From: Aaosphaeria pasadenensis
Taxonomy: Eukaryota > Ascomycota > Dothideomycetes > Pleosporales
DNA: 64,000 nt
Direction of reading: 5' to 3'
Assembly: GCA_022813625.1 (NCBI GenBank)
Contig: JAKLMB010000016.1
Coordinates: forward strand, 310,001 to 374,000
Part shown: positions 61,433 to 64,000 of the stretch, piece after piece
Numbering within the stretch: position 1 is the first letter of the stretch
How the letters are laid out: each line of letters opens with the position of its first letter
Position numbers and translations under genes: made by a program
The notes under the pieces: generated by a model
The model's database searches: none
Told to the model about the DNA's origin: nothing
What the model saw: only the letters and a program-made list of their open reading frames with translations

Positions 61433-63110
61433 ACATATATCAATAACTTTGCAGACATTGTCGGGCAGCATCTTGGCTGACAATATATTACTACGCCCTA
61501 TTGTAATTCGGTGGAACCTTGGTTGGAGTCGGAGAGGGAAGAAGCGGAAGTGTCATTGTTATCCTAGTGTGGAGCAGTTAATTTCGTTCGGCGGGCATAT
61601 ACGGAGCCATGGACAGAGTTTTGTCTCTACGATGCATTTGAATGGTTGAAAAGCTATGTCTGTACAGCAAAAATAGCGATACCGGTGCAGAGCGGCTGAA
61701 TTCTATTGCGAGCATACATGAATCTCACACTACTTGGACGGTCGAGAGTGTCAATCTGCATCTTCACCACCGCCATTGACTCAATTATTACTGTCGGTTA
61801 TATCCAGTGGCCTTGGATACGCGAGATGTCCCCACCCGTTCTATTGATGGTGAGGTCATCATCTATAGAGCCGGCTATGGTCCCGTCAAGCCTAGGGTAT
61901 AGTACAAGTACAGGTCAAGGAGTGAAAGGATATATCAAGCTAAGCGAGTATCGAAGCTGCTGAATTTAGGTGAATGCGGTGCTAGCATCAATCCCTGCAT
62001 GATGTTTGACGTTTTTCGGCCAAGTCGTACATGGTAGAACTGTGGCACGGTCTCCGGTTCGGGGCGACTATGATTGACAATGTGCTGCCGAGCGTCCGTG
62101 GCCTTCCAAAAGAGTACAGTCTAATCTCACGCCATTGATGGCCATTTCTATCAAGGTATTGTTGTTTTGCCCCAAGTGCTTTGACTGTATGCATCATTGT
62201 CGTTGTTGAATTCAACCGTAGAACTAGTCAATGGCGGGAGAATCGTTGTCACGCGTTCCTACGGGGCGAACATTCACTATACGTAGGTACCTGGGTGCCT
62301 GGGTAGTCAGCAGCGGCAGAAATATAAATTAAAGGGATCTACTGGTGGTGTTGCTCGATTGATCGACCTCCTAATTTTCGGTCCTGGGCCCCATTGCCGC
62401 CCCAAGATACGAGATGAGACCGGGGCAAAGCATGAAAGGAACATGAGGCCAATAATGCGCGCCGGGTACACGTCGTCTCATACCAGGGACTGTTTGTAGC
62501 CAGGCGAATGGTTGTGCACGCGGCTAACGTCCCGCGAATGGCGCGGCTCGTCCTATTGGCCCAATTCCACCTCCTTCGACCTTCCTTACTCCATCTAGTC
62601 TTTGATCTCGAAACATCACCACCAAGCATCACATCCTCATCTCCTTCCCCTAGGTACTCAAATGATTTGGTCCCTCATGTCACTCCCCACTTTTCTCCTC
62701 CATCAGAACAATTGCTCCGCTCGCTTCCTCAAGTACCGTGCCGTTCCTCTCCTAGCGAACGCCGGTGAGGTACTTCCGATGCTCGGGCGATACTCAATCA
62801 GAGCATGCTCACCTTGTAGCCCATCAAGCATGTCATCTACGTCCTGTCTAGCGTCTGCTCCACGTGTTTGGCAGACGCAATTTGAGTAACATATGCCTGC
62901 GCCTCCTAGTGCTTCTAGATGACCCCTCCAGGGTGGTCTGCTCGTCATGTTGGGTACCCAGCCAGTATAATTAGGACAGTGCTGCCGTGGGCCTGGATAG
63001 AGCAAGAGCTTCTATTCCAATCGGTGTAGTCCTCTAGTCTTTCGTTTTTATTTCTGTATTTCCTTGTACAGACGTCACTCTTTTGAAACCATTCATTGAC
63101 ATCTATAACC
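61433..63110. other. Intergenic region between AP-2 alpha and GMC oxidoreductase genes
   Basis: 1.7 kb without a supportable gene. An inverted CCAAT box (ATTGG at 62557-62561) and a C/T-rich stretch (about 62570-62710) lie in the probable promoter zone of the GMC gene. Confidence 0.5.
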
Positions 63111-64000
63111 ATGGGTCCCGTACGCCAAAGCTTGATCTGTTTCTCTTCTCTTCTCTCTACCGCAGTTGCTTTCCCATACTACAAGCGTGTTGACAATTCA
63201 ACTGGCATCCAGAATGCGACCTTCGACTACGTGATTGTCGGTGGCGGTCTCACAGGTTTGGTGGTAGCCAATCGCCTCAGCGAAAATCCAGCGCGTATGT
63301 TCACTAGCTTTCATACAACTTCGACAATCTCTTATTAGGCTATAGACACCGTGCTTGTTATCGAGAATGGAGAGATCAACAATGATCCCGCAACTCTGAT
63401 CCCCCAGTCCGCGAACAGCAACAACAATGCTCTCATGTACGATATCCAATCTGCGCCCGAGACTCAACTGGGAAATGCTTCCTTCCTCGTTACTGTCGGC
63501 AACGTAGTGGGTGGAGGTTCTGTTGTCAACGGTATGGCTTTTGATCGGGCTGCAGCCGCTGATTACGATGCTTGGGAGAAGCTGGGTAACGACGGCTGGG
63601 GATGGGAGAGTCTACTCCACTACTTCAAGAAGTCAACAACATACACCCCACCTATGGAATCGTTGATTGAGGAATTCAACATCACATTTGATGCCTCCTT
63701 CTACGGCACAGATGGCCCATTGCAAGCCTCCATGCCGAACTTCGAGTACCCAGACACGAAGACTATCTGGGATTCGTTCAGGAAGGAGAATGTTCCTCTT
63801 CCCATCGAACATGCTTCTGGAAACGCAGTCGGTATGTGTATTCTGCCATTATACATTTGAAAGGTTACTGACACTGCAAAGGTGGATTCTGGATCCCTAC
63901 AGCACTCGAACCCAAGACACAGACTCGATCTCACGCTCGTAACGCTTACTACGACCCTATCCAGACTCGCTCCAACCTCCACCTTATGACTGGCCACAAG
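63111..64000 (+). CDS. Secreted GMC-family oxidoreductase, 5' part (runs off the window)
   Basis: Three exons so far, 63111-63294, 63346-63831 and 63882-64000, open at the window end with about 263 codons seen. A signal peptide is evident (residues 1-21, hydrophobic core SLICFSSLLSTAVAF). The FAD-binding dinucleotide motif follows, DYVIVGGGLTGLVVANRLSE near residue 40, with VLVIENG where the second strand ends. GNVVGGGSVVNGMAFDRAAAADYDAWE matches the family's conserved GG-S-x-N-x-M block (given in part; about residues 125-152). GMC enzymes such as glucose, aryl-alcohol and other alcohol oxidases or dehydrogenases oxidise alcohols with FAD. Without the C-terminal catalytic His pair, substrate class cannot be judged. 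Secretion suggests an extracellular role. A usual member has about 600 residues, so more than half is missing. Confidence 0.88.

Overview
The window reads as nuclear DNA of a filamentous ascomycete (Pezizomycotina). Its genes are split by short introns (mostly 49-70 nt) with GTAAGT/GTATGT-type donors, CTAAC/TACTAAC-type branch sites and TAG/CAG acceptors. The proteins are typical of that group: Pth11-like rhodopsin-domain protein, 2EXR/F-box-like proteins, Zn2Cys6 regulator, Cdc15-type F-BAR protein and a GMC oxidoreductase. I cannot fix the class or species from sequence alone. There is no rRNA, convincing tRNA, CRISPR array or intact transposon.

Layout. (1) 1-20.4 kb: a gene-free first 3 kb, a Pth11-like membrane protein (+), the CCR4-NOT scaffold Not1 (-), then a divergently transcribed F-BAR/SH3 protein of the Cdc15/Imp2 type (+) and a small F-box/2EXR-like protein (+). 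(2) 20.4-43.5 kb: about 23 kb in which I can support only one gene, a Ran1/Ksp1-type protein kinase (+, 33.65-35.02 kb). Before it lies a long, pyrimidine-rich, ATG-poor leader. Both flanks carry simple repeats and several copies of a palindrome built on TACTCCGTAC. (3) 43.5-64 kb: a normally packed housekeeping block. In order: Zn2Cys6 regulator (-), F-box-like protein with a C-terminal prenylation box (+), NADAR-domain protein (-), a coiled-coil protein that may be a kinetochore subunit (-), an OXLD1-like protein (+), DPM3 (-), a SmgGDS/RAP1GDS1-like ARM protein (+), a metallothionein-like Cys-rich protein (+), AP-2 alpha-adaptin (+), and the 5' part of a secreted GMC oxidoreductase (+) that runs off the window.

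The genes do not form an operon or an evident biosynthetic cluster. They serve mRNA decay (Not1), septation (Cdc15-like), ER glycosylation (DPM3), endocytosis (AP-2 alpha), small-GTPase handling (SmgGDS-like) and metal or stress buffering (metallothionein-like). Joins were placed by reading frame, splice consensus and family conservation, and every exon sum was checked for frame. The one that does not close is the metallothionein-like gene, which carries one extra base in an A run. I found no undescribed multi-gene system. The points most worth checking are that frameshift, the prenylated F-box candidate, the half zinc cluster, the kinase's frame-neutral intron, and the palindromes and gene desert around the kinase.
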